Positions 36,083 to 42,498 of a DNA stretch of 42,498 nt are shown here, in pieces. The translations under genes were made by a program, and so were the position numbers. Within the stretch, counting starts at the first letter, position 1. Every line of letters starts with the position of its first letter. The stretch covers positions 1 through 42,498 of the forward strand of contig VGHR01000013.1 of the NCBI GenBank assembly GCA_016868205.1. Direction: 5' to 3'. Under the pieces are notes generated by a model that was not told the DNA's origin, did no database searches, and was given only the letters and a program-made list of their open reading frames with translations. This DNA comes from Betaproteobacteria bacterium. GTDB lineage: Bacteria; Pseudomonadota; Gammaproteobacteria; Burkholderiales; Burkholderiaceae_C.

Positions 36083-38056
36083 TCAAGCCAAACCCAATGC
36101 TTGAGCCTCGGCTTCCTGCTCCAGATAGACCCAATCCACGATCTCGTCACTCGGGGTGTAGCCAGTTACGAGCTTTTCCATCATCAGCCGGATGACGCCA
36201 ACGTCATTCACATTGAGTGCCATCTCAAGTGATCTGAGCTGGCCTTCAAGCTCTGCCCACGGGACGAACTCCTCGTGAGCTTTCATGATTCTCGAATGGG
36301 AAGTGGGCTTGGGGTTGTCTCCGATTAGCAGTTCTTCGTAGAGCTTCTCACCCGGGCGCAGACCAGTAATCTCGATCTCAATGTCACCATCGGGATTTTG
36401 CTCATCTTTGACGGTCAAGCCCGAGAGTTCGATCATTCTTCGTGCCAGATCCATGATCTTGACTGACTGGCCCATGTCGAGGACGAACACATCGCCGCCT
36501 TTGGCCATGGCACCGGCCTGGATCACCAGCTGGGAGGCTTCTGGGATGGTCATGAAGTAGCGGGTGATGTCCGGATGGGTGAGGGTGATCGGACCACCGT
36601 CTCGAATCTGCTGCCGAAACTTGGGCACCACCGAACCTGATGAATCGAGCACATTGCCAAAACGCACCATGCTGTACTTGGTGCCGGGGTTGGTTGCAGC
36701 GAGGGCTTGCAGCACCATTTCCGCCAGGCGTTTGCTGGCGCCCATGAGATTGGTGGGACGTACGGCCTTGTCGGTGCTGATCAGCACGAAGTCACTCACG
36801 CCGTTTTCTGCGGCGGCCTGGGCGGTTCGCAGTGTGCCCAGCACGTTGTTCTTTATGCCGGCGGCCGGGTTGTGTTCCACCAGCGGCACGTGCTTGTAGG
36901 CGGCTGCGTGGTAGACCGTGTCCGGGTGCCAGGTGGACATGATCTCGCGCATACGGTCGTCGTCTTGTACCGAGGCCAGCAGGGGCACCAGTACGGGTGG
37001 CGTGGTGACGTCCAGCCCGGCCAGTTTCTCTTCCAGCTCCTGGTGAACCGCGTAGAGGGCAAATTCGCTCTGCTCGATCAGCAGCAGCTTGGCCGGATTC
37101 ACCGCCAAAATTTGGCGGCACAGTTCGCTGCCAATGGAGCCACCGGCGCCAGTCACCAACACCACCTTGCCCACGATGTTCTTCACCAGCAGGATGTGAT
37201 TGGGCGTGACCGGTTCGCGGCCCAGCAGGTCGTCAATATCCAGGTGACGCAAATCCGAGATGCTGACCTTGCCCTGGGCCAGGTCGGTCACGCTGGGCAG
37301 GGTACGCACCGCCACGCGGGCCACGCGGATCTGGCTCAGAATCTCGTTGCGGCGCTTGCGGCTCAGGCTGGGCATGGCGAGCAGCACGTCGCTGATGTTG
37401 AGCGTGGTGGCCAGGTTGTCCAAGTCGGTAGGGTTGTAGATGGGCTGGCCGTTGAGTACGTGGCCGTGCAGGCGGTCGTCGTCGTCCAGAAACCCCACCA
37501 CCTGCATTTCGTGACTGTTGGCCATAGCAGCAGCCAACTGGCGGCCGGTGGTGCCTGCGCCATAGATCAGCACCTTGGGGCGTGAAGCACGCTTAAGGAT
37601 GCTCAGGTACTGGTTACCCAACCAGACACGAGCAAGTGCGCGTGACGCGCCCACAAATAACAGTAGAAGAATGGGCTGAATGATGCCGACGGTACGTGGC
37701 ACACCCGCAACACCGATGGCGGTGAAAACCGATGCGTACAGTAACCCGTAAATGCCCACCGCACGAGCAACCGTCAGCAGCGCGGGCCAGCCACTGTAGC
37801 GGAAGATCGCGCGGTACAGGCCGGACACGACAAAGATAGGCAGCGCAATGCAAATGGACGCGCCACCTGCCCAAAAGGCCCCTTGTGCCCACTCGCTTGC
37901 CCCAGAAAAGCTGATGAACTCCCCCAGGCGGAGGTAGTAAGCTAGCCAGACTGTCAACACGCACAGACTGAGATCGACAATCAGGGCTACAAAGCGCTTC
38001 GCTGGTCTTGGCAGTGCCAGGACAGGAACTGCAAGCGTGGATAGGGTCTTTTTCAT
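36083..38056 (-). CDS. CapD/WbpM/PglF-type membrane UDP-N-acetylhexosamine 4,6-dehydratase
   Basis: About 657 residues. Three ATGs lie in tandem at 38062, 38059 and 38056; the last is best spaced from AGGA. Four membrane helices fill residues about 20-130. A first Rossmann-like region (about 140-260, VLIYGAGTTGRQLAAAM) follows, then a second with VVLVTGAGGSIGSELCRQI (about 290) and the active site VLISTDKAVRPTNLMGASKR. There MxxxK replaces the YxxxK of ordinary SDRs, a mark of the WbpM/FlaA1 dehydratases. It would convert UDP-GlcNAc (or a related sugar) to the 4-keto-6-deoxy form for surface polysaccharide. It overlaps the phosphoglycosyl transferase stop and is the last gene of the leftward locus. 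Confidence 0.93.
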   Translation of the reverse strand: MKKTLSTLAVPVLALPRPAKRFVALIVDLSLCVLTVWLAYYLRLGEFISFSGASEWAQGAFWAGGASICIALPIFVVSGLYRAIFRYSGWPALLTVARAVGIYGLLYASVFTAIGVAGVPRTVGIIQPILLLLFVGASRALARVWLGNQYLSILKRASRPKVLIYGAGTTGRQLAAAMANSHEMQVVGFLDDDDRLHGHVLNGQPIYNPTDLDNLATTLNISDVLLAMPSLSRKRRNEILSQIRVARVAVRTLPSVTDLAQGKVSISDLRHLDIDDLLGREPVTPNHILLVKNIVGKVVLVTGAGGSIGSELCRQILAVNPAKLLLIEQSEFALYAVHQELEEKLAGLDVTTPPVLVPLLASVQDDDRMREIMSTWHPDTVYHAAAYKHVPLVEHNPAAGIKNNVLGTLRTAQAAAENGVSDFVLISTDKAVRPTNLMGASKRLAEMVLQALAATNPGTKYSMVRFGNVLDSSGSVVPKFRQQIRDGGPITLTHPDITRYFMTIPEASQLVIQAGAMAKGGDVFVLDMGQSVKIMDLARRMIELSGLTVKDEQNPDGDIEIEITGLRPGEKLYEELLIGDNPKPTSHSRIMKAHEEFVPWAELEGQLRSLEMALNVNDVGVIRLMMEKLVTGYTPSDEIVDWVYLEQEAEAQALGLA

Positions 38057-38058
38057 CA

Positions 38059-38613
38059 TCATTCCTGCCGTATGCGGTCACCCCGGCCTTCGCCGGTGAC
38101 CGTTTTGATGATGTAAGTGAAGTACGCGGACAGTCCCAAGTCCTGCAACATCCGCGCATCCGTTTCGGCAAGCAGCTTCGGGGTGGACATGTCTATTCCG
38201 TTGATCTGTGCTAGGCCGGTGATGCCAGGACGGGCGGCAAAAACGCCACGCTCAGCTCGTTCTTTAATAAATTCCGTCTGATTGAACAAACAGGGGCGTG
38301 GCCCCACCAAACTCATCTCGCCCTTAAGCACGTTCCACAGTTGGGGCAATTCGTCGAGCTTGGTACGGCGTAAAAAGTGTCCCAGCCTAGTCACGGCCGA
38401 TGCATCTGCTAGGTGGGTGGCAACCGACGCCGTATCGGGCCGCATGGTGCGGAACTTCACCAAGGTGAATGGCTTTTGATGGCGACCAACACGTTCCTGC
38501 CGGAACAGGGGCGATCTGGTATCCAACCAACCCAATACTGACAACATGACCAAAACGGGAGCCCCAATAATCAGTCCAGCAAGGGACAGAACGACATCAA
38601 ACACGCGAGTCAT
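38059..38613 (-). CDS. Monotopic phosphoglycosyl transferase (bacterial sugar transferase)
   Basis: A 184-residue PglC-like enzyme. A single N-terminal membrane-inserted helix (about residues 5-30, FDVVLSLAGLIIGAPVLVMLSVLG) leads to the catalytic part: RQERVGRHQKPFTLVKFRTM, LRRTKLDELPQLWNVLKGEMSLVGPRP (the Asp-Glu dyad) and RPGITGLAQINGI. It loads the first sugar phosphate onto undecaprenyl phosphate to start repeat-unit assembly. Small size and lack of the extra N-terminal helices put it with the short PGT class. It precedes the CapD-type dehydratase that probably makes its donor sugar. The stop overlaps the tandem ATGs of that gene. No strong ribosome site was seen. Confidence 0.93.
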   Translation of the reverse strand: MTRVFDVVLSLAGLIIGAPVLVMLSVLGWLDTRSPLFRQERVGRHQKPFTLVKFRTMRPDTASVATHLADASAVTRLGHFLRRTKLDELPQLWNVLKGEMSLVGPRPCLFNQTEFIKERAERGVFAARPGITGLAQINGIDMSTPKLLAETDARMLQDLGLSAYFTYIIKTVTGEGRGDRIRQE

Positions 38614-38646
38614 GCTGCGCTATTTTTTGTAGTTGCTCATCCATGC

Positions 38647-38949
38647 TTAATTGAGGATGCCAGCGTCGATGACGTTGGCCTGCATCATCAGGTTCTGGTA
38701 GATGAATTCGGCCGGGTAGGTGTTATTGGCGTGGATGCCGCCCACCTTGGCGGCGGCCAGGTAGACCTGGTCGGGCCGTTCGGTAGCAAAGAAGGCGCGC
38801 ACGGCGGCCTGGTCGGTAAGGTCTAGCTCCGCATGCGTGCGGGTGACGATGCGATCGGCCGGGTGGTCCTTGGACAGCAACTGGCGCACTATCGCCGAAC
38901 CCACCATGCCACGGTGACCAGCCACGTAAATCTTGGGTGGGTTTTTCAT
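38647..38949 (-). pseudogene. fcl: Truncated GDP-L-fucose synthase gene (N-terminal third)
   Basis: The frame gives 100 residues that match the beginning of GDP-L-fucose synthase: [75 protein letters not shown]. It then ends with GILN and a stop where the family continues with the GSSCIYPK and YxxxK active-site segments. The normal length is about 310-325, so the enzyme cannot be active. The start overlaps the manC stop in an ATGA junction, showing it was once a coupled, working gene. The sequence after the break is unrelated and leads in 34 bases to the sugar transferase, so a deletion or recombination joined them. Confidence 0.88.
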
Positions 38950-40406
38950 GCTTGACTGCGCCCGTAGTGGTCTTCAAACCGGACGATGTCGTCTTCGCCC
39001 AGGTAGCTGCCCGACTGCACCTCGATGATTTCCAGCGGAATGGTGCCTGGGTTGGCCAATCGATGCACCTCATCCAGCGGGATGTAGGTGGATTGGTTTT
39101 CGGTGAGCAACATTTTTTTATCACCGCAGGTGATTTCGGCCGTACCGCAAACGACCACCCAGTGCTCGGCCCGGTGGTGGTGCTTTTGCAGGCTGAGGCT
39201 GGCGCCGGGCTTGACCTGAATGCGTTTGACCTTGAAGCGTCCGCCTTCGTCGATGCTGTCGTACCAGCCCCAGGGGCGATGCACCTTGCGGTGCAAGGTG
39301 TGCTCCTCGCGCTTTTGCTGCTGCAGGTCGTTGACGATGTGCTTAACATCCTGGCTGCGCGACCGGTCGGCCACCAGCACGGCGTCGGGGGTTTCCACCA
39401 CCACCAGATTCTGTACGCCCACCAAGGCCACCAAGCGGCTGGTGGCATGTACCAGGGTATTGTGGCTGTCGGTGGCAAGCGTATCGCCCACATGGGCGTT
39501 TCCGTGTGGGTCTTTGGGCAATACGCTCCACACGGCGTCCCAGGCACCTAGGTCGCTCCAACCGGCGTCAAGCGGAACCATCTTGACAGGATACTTGCTG
39601 CCAGGGCAACGTTCCATGACGGCATAGTCAATCGACTCAGCCGGAATGGCAGTGAATTCTGCTTTCCCAGGGCGCATGAAGGGTGTGGCTGCGTAGGCGT
39701 CGGTGCTACGCTGTTCCCAGGCAGCGGTGGTAGCGCGCAGGATGTCTGGACGGAACTGTTCTAGTGCCCTTAGCCAGACGGAAGCTTTGAGCACGAACAT
39801 GCCGGCGTTCCAGTAATAGCCGCCTTCTGCCAAGTACTGCTGGGCAGTAGCTGCATTGGGCTTTTCCACAAAGCGCTGGACCAACATCACGGGTTCTTGC
39901 GCCTCCGTAGCTGACTGGATGTAGCCGTAGCCGGTTTCGGGTGAGTCTGGCGTGACGCCGAGAATTACGATACTGCCACCGGCGGCTTCGCGAACAGCTG
40001 CTTGCATCGCTTCAGTGAAGGCCTCCGTGTTGGCCACAGTTTGATCTGCAGGCGTGACCACCAACACCGGATCCAAAGCGTCAGCTGTTGCCGCCAGTGC
40101 GGCCAAGGTGAGCGCCGGTGCAGTGTTGCGCCCCACGGGTTCCAACAAGGCAACGCCCAGTTTAATACCCGCTTCGCGCAATTGCTCAGCCGCCAGGAAA
40201 CGGTGTTCCTCACCGGAAACAATCATCGGCTTGGCAACTTGAAGGTCCACTGAACCCAGACCGGCCAACCGTTTGGCCGCTTGCTGAAACAAGCTTTCAG
40301 CGCCTGTCAGACAGAGAAACTGCTTAGGGAAGCCCGAACGTGACAGAGGCCAGAGCCGCGTTCCTGAGCCGCCGCAAAGAATGACAGGTTGAATCAATTC
40401 AGTCAT
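38946..40406 (-). CDS. manC: Mannose-1-phosphate guanylyltransferase/mannose-6-phosphate isomerase
   Basis: About 486 residues from ATG at 40406, which overlaps the ugd end by 8 bases. The N-terminal nucleotidyltransferase begins [26 protein letters not shown] (signature plus activating Lys), followed by [19 protein letters not shown] and [14 protein letters not shown]. The C-terminal cupin (about 360-480) has [22 protein letters not shown] and gives the phosphomannose isomerase half. It makes GDP-mannose for polysaccharide. With fcl broken, GDP-mannose may go to mannose residues or to other pathways. A gmd gene, needed for fucose synthesis, is not seen. Confidence 0.95.
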   Translation of the reverse strand: MTELIQPVILCGGSGTRLWPLSRSGFPKQFLCLTGAESLFQQAAKRLAGLGSVDLQVAKPMIVSGEEHRFLAAEQLREAGIKLGVALLEPVGRNTAPALTLAALAATADALDPVLVVTPADQTVANTEAFTEAMQAAVREAAGGSIVILGVTPDSPETGYGYIQSATEAQEPVMLVQRFVEKPNAATAQQYLAEGGYYWNAGMFVLKASVWLRALEQFRPDILRATTAAWEQRSTDAYAATPFMRPGKAEFTAIPAESIDYAVMERCPGSKYPVKMVPLDAGWSDLGAWDAVWSVLPKDPHGNAHVGDTLATDSHNTLVHATSRLVALVGVQNLVVVETPDAVLVADRSRSQDVKHIVNDLQQQKREEHTLHRKVHRPWGWYDSIDEGGRFKVKRIQVKPGASLSLQKHHHRAEHWVVVCGTAEITCGDKKMLLTENQSTYIPLDEVHRLANPGTIPLEIIEVQSGSYLGEDDIVRFEDHYGRSQA

Positions 40407-41586
40407 GCCCAAACAGGTCGCGCGTGTAGATTTTTCCTGAAATATCGGCCAGATCAGGGGATCGTCGATTGGCAATGATCACATCCGCCTCTTGCTTGAA
40501 AGCAGCCAAATCATTCACCACGCGAGAATGAAAATACCTTGCATCCTTTAACGCTGGCTCGTAGACGATGACCTCGACGCCTTTGGCCTTGATGCGCTTC
40601 ATTACGCCCTGAATGGCAGAGGCGCGAAAGTTATCACTGCCCTGTTTCATCACCAGTCGGTAAATGCCGACGACGGGCACTTTTCTTGATTCACAGGCTT
40701 GGCAAAGACGGACCACTTCACCCGCAATGAAATCCTTGCGCGTGGTGTTGGCTTCAACGACAGCGTGGATAAGGTTCTGCGGCACGTCCCGATAGTTGGC
40801 CAGCAGCTGCTTGGTGTCCTTGGGCAGGCAGTAGCCGCCATAACCGAAGCTGGGGTTGTTGTAGTTGGCACCGATGCGCGGGTCGAGGCAGACACCGTCG
40901 ATGATTTGGCGGGTATCCAGGCCGTGGGTGGCGGCGTAGGTATCGAGCTCGTTGAAATAGGCCACGCGCATGGCGAGGTAGGTATTGGCGAAGAGCTTGA
41001 TTGCCTCGGCCTCGGTGCTGTCGGTGAACAGCACGGGGATGTCTTGCTTGATCGCCCCTTCCTGCAGCAGCCGTGCGAAGTTCTCGGCCCGTACCGAGCG
41101 TTCGCCGACGATGATGCGCGAGGGGTGGAGGTTGTCGTAAAGGGCGCGACCCTCGCGTAGGAACTCGGGCGAGAAGATGAGATTTTTCGTACCGAGTGCC
41201 TGTCGCGTACGCTCGGTGTAACCGACCGGAACTGTGGATTTAATGACCATCGTCGCAACCGGATTGATGGTAATTACGTCCCGAATGACCGCTTCGATGG
41301 ATTGAGTGTTGAAGTAATTGGTCTCCGGGTCGTAGTCTGTCGGCGTGGCGATGATGACGTAGTCCGCGCCGACGTATGCCTCTTGTTTATCGAGCGTTGC
41401 GTGGAAGTTGAGCGGCTTGTTCTTAAGGAAATCTTCGATCTCTGTGTCTTCGATCGGTGATTCCTTGCGATTCAACATCGCCACCTTCTCGGGAACGATG
41501 TCGAGGCAGACTACTTCGTTGTGCTGCGCCAACAGCACGCCATTCGACAGGCCAACATACCCGGTTCCGGCAATGGCGATTTTCAC
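40399..41586 (-). CDS. ugd: UDP-glucose 6-dehydrogenase
   Basis: A 395-residue nucleotide-sugar dehydrogenase of the short enterobacterial Ugd type. The start is GTG at 41586, overlapping the regulator stop (GTGA). Marks are [20 protein letters not shown] (NAD-binding loop), [52 protein letters not shown] and the catalytic [10 protein letters not shown] with Cys253. It oxidises UDP-glucose to UDP-glucuronate in two steps. The product is a precursor of acidic exopolysaccharides and capsule. It is the first biosynthetic gene after the EPS regulator. Confidence 0.95.
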   Translation of the reverse strand: MKIAIAGTGYVGLSNGVLLAQHNEVVCLDIVPEKVAMLNRKESPIEDTEIEDFLKNKPLNFHATLDKQEAYVGADYVIIATPTDYDPETNYFNTQSIEAVIRDVITINPVATMVIKSTVPVGYTERTRQALGTKNLIFSPEFLREGRALYDNLHPSRIIVGERSVRAENFARLLQEGAIKQDIPVLFTDSTEAEAIKLFANTYLAMRVAYFNELDTYAATHGLDTRQIIDGVCLDPRIGANYNNPSFGYGGYCLPKDTKQLLANYRDVPQNLIHAVVEANTTRKDFIAGEVVRLCQACESRKVPVVGIYRLVMKQGSDNFRASAIQGVMKRIKAKGVEVIVYEPALKDARYFHSRVVNDLAAFKQEADVIIANRRSPDLADISGKIYTRDLFGHD

Positions 41587-41927
41587 TGTGGTCCGCCCTT
41601 CGAGGAATTTATCTCAGCTTTCAAAGTCTCGATTTCGGCTTGAAGCGTTTCATACTCTGCCACTTTGCGCCTCAAAAACTCCGCAGTCAGCTTGGACTTT
41701 TCAGCCACCCCAGCCGGCGTCAGCAAGTAGGCATAACGCAGCTTGTTCTTGCTCTGGCTGAAGTTCTGCATCTTCACCAAGCCCTTTTCCACAAGCGCCT
41801 GGAAGCAGAAATTGATCGTGCCAAGCCCCACACCCAGATCCTTGGCCAGCGCACGCTGACTCACCTGAGGCGTCTGATGTAAACGGCGAAGGACTTCGAA
41901 CTGGATTTCCTCTTGGAAACCAGCCAT
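41583..41927 (-). CDS. MarR-family EPS-associated transcriptional regulator
   Basis: About 114 residues from the ATG at 41927 (a TTG at 41954 would add nine). The winged HTH is [40 protein letters not shown] followed by a wing, [30 protein letters not shown]-terminal coiled coil comes next ([30 protein letters not shown]). This is the short regulator repeatedly found as the first gene of exopolysaccharide clusters in proteobacteria. The gene lies directly behind an ops-like element and overlaps ugd. It probably tunes the same operon, but its operator is not identified here. Confidence 0.88.
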   Translation of the reverse strand: MAGFQEEIQFEVLRRLHQTPQVSQRALAKDLGVGLGTINFCFQALVEKGLVKMQNFSQSKNKLRYAYLLTPAGVAEKSKLTAEFLRRKVAEYETLQAEIETLKAEINSSKGGPQ

Positions 41928-41965
41928 TTTCTGAAGTGGGGATACGAGGCTCAAGGTGATTTTGG

Positions 41966-41977
41966 CACGCTACCGCC
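41966..41977 (-). promoter_or_regulatory. ops element (RfaH/NusG-paralogue recruitment site) in the EPS operon leader
   Basis: The minus strand reads GGCGGTAGCGTG, which contains the 8-base core GGCGGTAG of the enterobacterial ops element followed by CGTG as in the Escherichia coli element. It lies 39 bases before the regulator ATG and about 100 bases after the predicted transcript start, the normal place for ops in a long-operon leader. The flanking GGCA and TGCC can pair to place the core in a loop. A broken NusG/RfaH-like gene immediately upstream supports the reading. Confidence 0.75.
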
Positions 41978-42082
41978 ATGCCGTTTCACGATCAGCAAGC
42001 GCGGTCAGCGGGTTTTAGCAGGGGGGTCCGGAGCAATAAAGTGCGGCAAAAGGTGCTGCCGCAAGTTCGACGGACGAATGGA

Positions 42083-42091
42083 ATTGTACCA
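42083..42091 (-). promoter_or_regulatory. Extended -10 promoter of the EPS operon
   Basis: The minus strand reads TGGTACAAT (42091-42083), an extended -10 box (TGn plus TACAAT). No good -35 box is seen, which extended -10 promoters can do without. Transcription would start near 42076, giving a leader of about 150 bases before the regulator gene and placing the ops element at about +100. The bases from 41978 to 42082 hold only this leader. Confidence 0.5.
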
Positions 42092-42116
42092 CACCGTCAT
42101 GGCTTTGAGAAAGGTT

Positions 42117-42135
42117 TTTTGCCAAATAGGCAAAA
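42117..42135. terminator. Stem-loop after the NusG-like remnant
   Basis: TTTTGCC (42117-42123) pairs with GGCAAAA (42129-42135) around AAATA. It lies 13 bases after the stop of the NusG-like remnant, separating it from the EPS promoter. In the minus direction there is no T run after the stem, so termination would be weak. Confidence 0.35.
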
Positions 42136-42148
42136 CGAAGCGGGGTTG

Positions 42149-42261
42149 TCAGCTCACCTTGCACAAACAGGCCGGTGCGACTCGCACCGCCACCGGCTTG
42201 CTGAGAATCTCGATCAGCACCATGACCCGACGCTCGCCATCGGCCATTTGGTAGATGCCTT
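42149..42261 (-). pseudogene. C-terminal KOW-domain remnant of a NusG/RfaH-like antiterminator, cut by an IS
   Basis: Reading the minus strand from 42259 gives GIYQMADGERRVMVLIEILS KPVAVRVAPACLCKVS and a stop at 42149-42151. This matches the last beta strands of the KOW domain of NusG paralogues (family pattern EGIFxxxDGExRVxVLLxLLSK). The two bases before the first full codon (AA) fit the Glu codon that normally precedes Gly-Ile/Phe, so the break is exactly at 42261/42262, where the insertion sequence begins. The N-terminal domain is missing from this window. Such paralogues are recruited at ops sites to allow full-length transcription of polysaccharide operons. The gene is upstream of an ops element and the EPS regulator, as expected for that role. 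Confidence 0.72.
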
Positions 42262-42498
42262 TGACCTGCCCGGTATTTAGTACCACAAGTAGTGAGGCTG
42301 GTTGTTAAGTTTATTGGATGAGTCCAGGTTGACTCGGTGCGATGTGCCTTGTTGTTAGTGTCACTGGTGCGGGCGGTCGATAGTTCAATGATGAGTGCGG
42401 CCTGATCTGGTTGTAGTTGCATCGCCATTTCTCTGTCAGAACTCGCGCCTCCCTCAAGCTGTAGAAGATCTCCCCGTCCAAGAACTCATCCCTGAGCT
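42262..42498 (-). mobile_element. IS3-family insertion sequence, right end, runs off the window
   Basis: The element begins with TGACCTGCCCGG at 42262, which fits the 5'-TG...CA-3' ends of the IS3 family and recalls the TGACCTGCC ends of the IS407 group (from memory). The transposase stop lies about 50 bases inside, the normal distance. The left end and the target duplication lie outside the window; the 4 bases outside this end are CCTT. Confidence 0.75.
42311..42498 (-). CDS. IS3-family transposase (OrfB), C-terminal 61 residues
   Basis: The minus strand from the right edge reads LRDEFLDGEIFYSLREARVL TEKWRCNYNQIRPHSSLNYR PPAPVTLTTRHIAPSQPGLI Q and stops at 42311-42313. RDEFLDGEIFYSLREA and YNQIRPHSSLNYRPPAP are hallmark segments of the IS3-family OrfB integrase-core C-terminus (IS407-like). 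The DDE residues lie mostly upstream, outside the window. The frame is intact as far as it can be read, so the element may still be complete. It would use a programmed frameshift with OrfA, which is not visible. Confidence 0.9.
   Translation of the reverse strand, partial: LRDEFLDGEIFYSLREARVLTEKWRCNYNQIRPHSSLNYRPPAPVTLTTRHIAPSQPGLIQ

Noticed and set aside
35697..36134. 145-residue leftward open frame over the AlpA-like gene
   Set aside because: Antisense shadow of the HTH frame, which has the better ribosome site and a recognisable DNA-binding domain.
42015..42428. 137-residue leftward open frame crossing the IS end, the NusG remnant and the EPS leader
   Set aside because: It is out of frame with both the transposase and the KOW remnant, which each have recognisable sequence in other frames.

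Overview
The window looks like a chromosomal segment of a GC-rich betaproteobacterium of the order Burkholderiales, probably near Comamonadaceae or Alcaligenaceae. This is inferred from gene content and order (a liu-type cluster carrying aceK, then plsC-gmhB-glyS-glyQ followed by divergent corC-lnt, and a Bug-family solute receptor). It was not tested by a database search.

Region 1 (1-7022) is a leucine/isovalerate catabolic locus. A MerR regulator, a hotdog thioesterase, isovaleryl-CoA dehydrogenase, a beta-carbonic anhydrase, AceK, a small membrane-anchored unknown and a thiolase that runs off the left edge are all read leftward. A metallo-beta-lactamase-fold hydrolase is read divergently. 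A perfect 20-bp palindrome lies in the divergent gap and is the likely operator of the MerR protein. Region 2 (7035-16343) is housekeeping: an orphan receiver protein, a YgjP-like metallopeptidase, plsC, gmhB, glyS and glyQ leftward; corC, lnt and a second MBL hydrolase rightward.

Region 3 (16382-22489) is a leftward operon for an aerobic CoA-thioester aromatic pathway. It encodes a two-domain anthraniloyl-CoA/salicylyl-CoA monooxygenase-reductase, an enoyl-CoA hydratase, an acyl-CoA dehydrogenase, a RidA-family protein and a glutaryl-CoA dehydrogenase. A perfect 18-bp palindrome lies in the promoter. A hybrid histidine kinase and formate-THF ligase (fhs) follow rightward, then a leftward lipoprotein-like methyltransferase.

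Region 4 (27593-35205) is a seven-gene leftward operon whose combined function I do not recognise: an atypical thiolase, a carotenoid/lignostilbene oxygenase, an alpha/beta hydrolase, a CaiB-type CoA-transferase, a Bug solute-binding protein and two SDR dehydrogenases. The thiolase keeps its nucleophilic Cys but lacks the second catalytic Cys and the NEAF motif.

Region 5 (35336-42498) is an accessory surface-polysaccharide locus, apparently richer in AT. It has a broken membrane-protein gene and an AlpA-like HTH gene at its left border, then (leftward) an EPS-associated MarR regulator, ugd, manC, a truncated fcl, a phosphoglycosyl transferase and a CapD/WbpM-type dehydratase. Its leader carries a GGCGGTAGCGTG sequence, identical to the enterobacterial ops element that recruits RfaH. 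Just upstream is the C-terminal KOW domain of a NusG/RfaH-like antiterminator, cut off by an IS3-family insertion that runs off the right edge. With the truncated fcl and no glycosyltransferase, flippase or polymerase visible, this suggests a specialised-NusG/ops-controlled polysaccharide operon that has lost its antiterminator and part of its middle.
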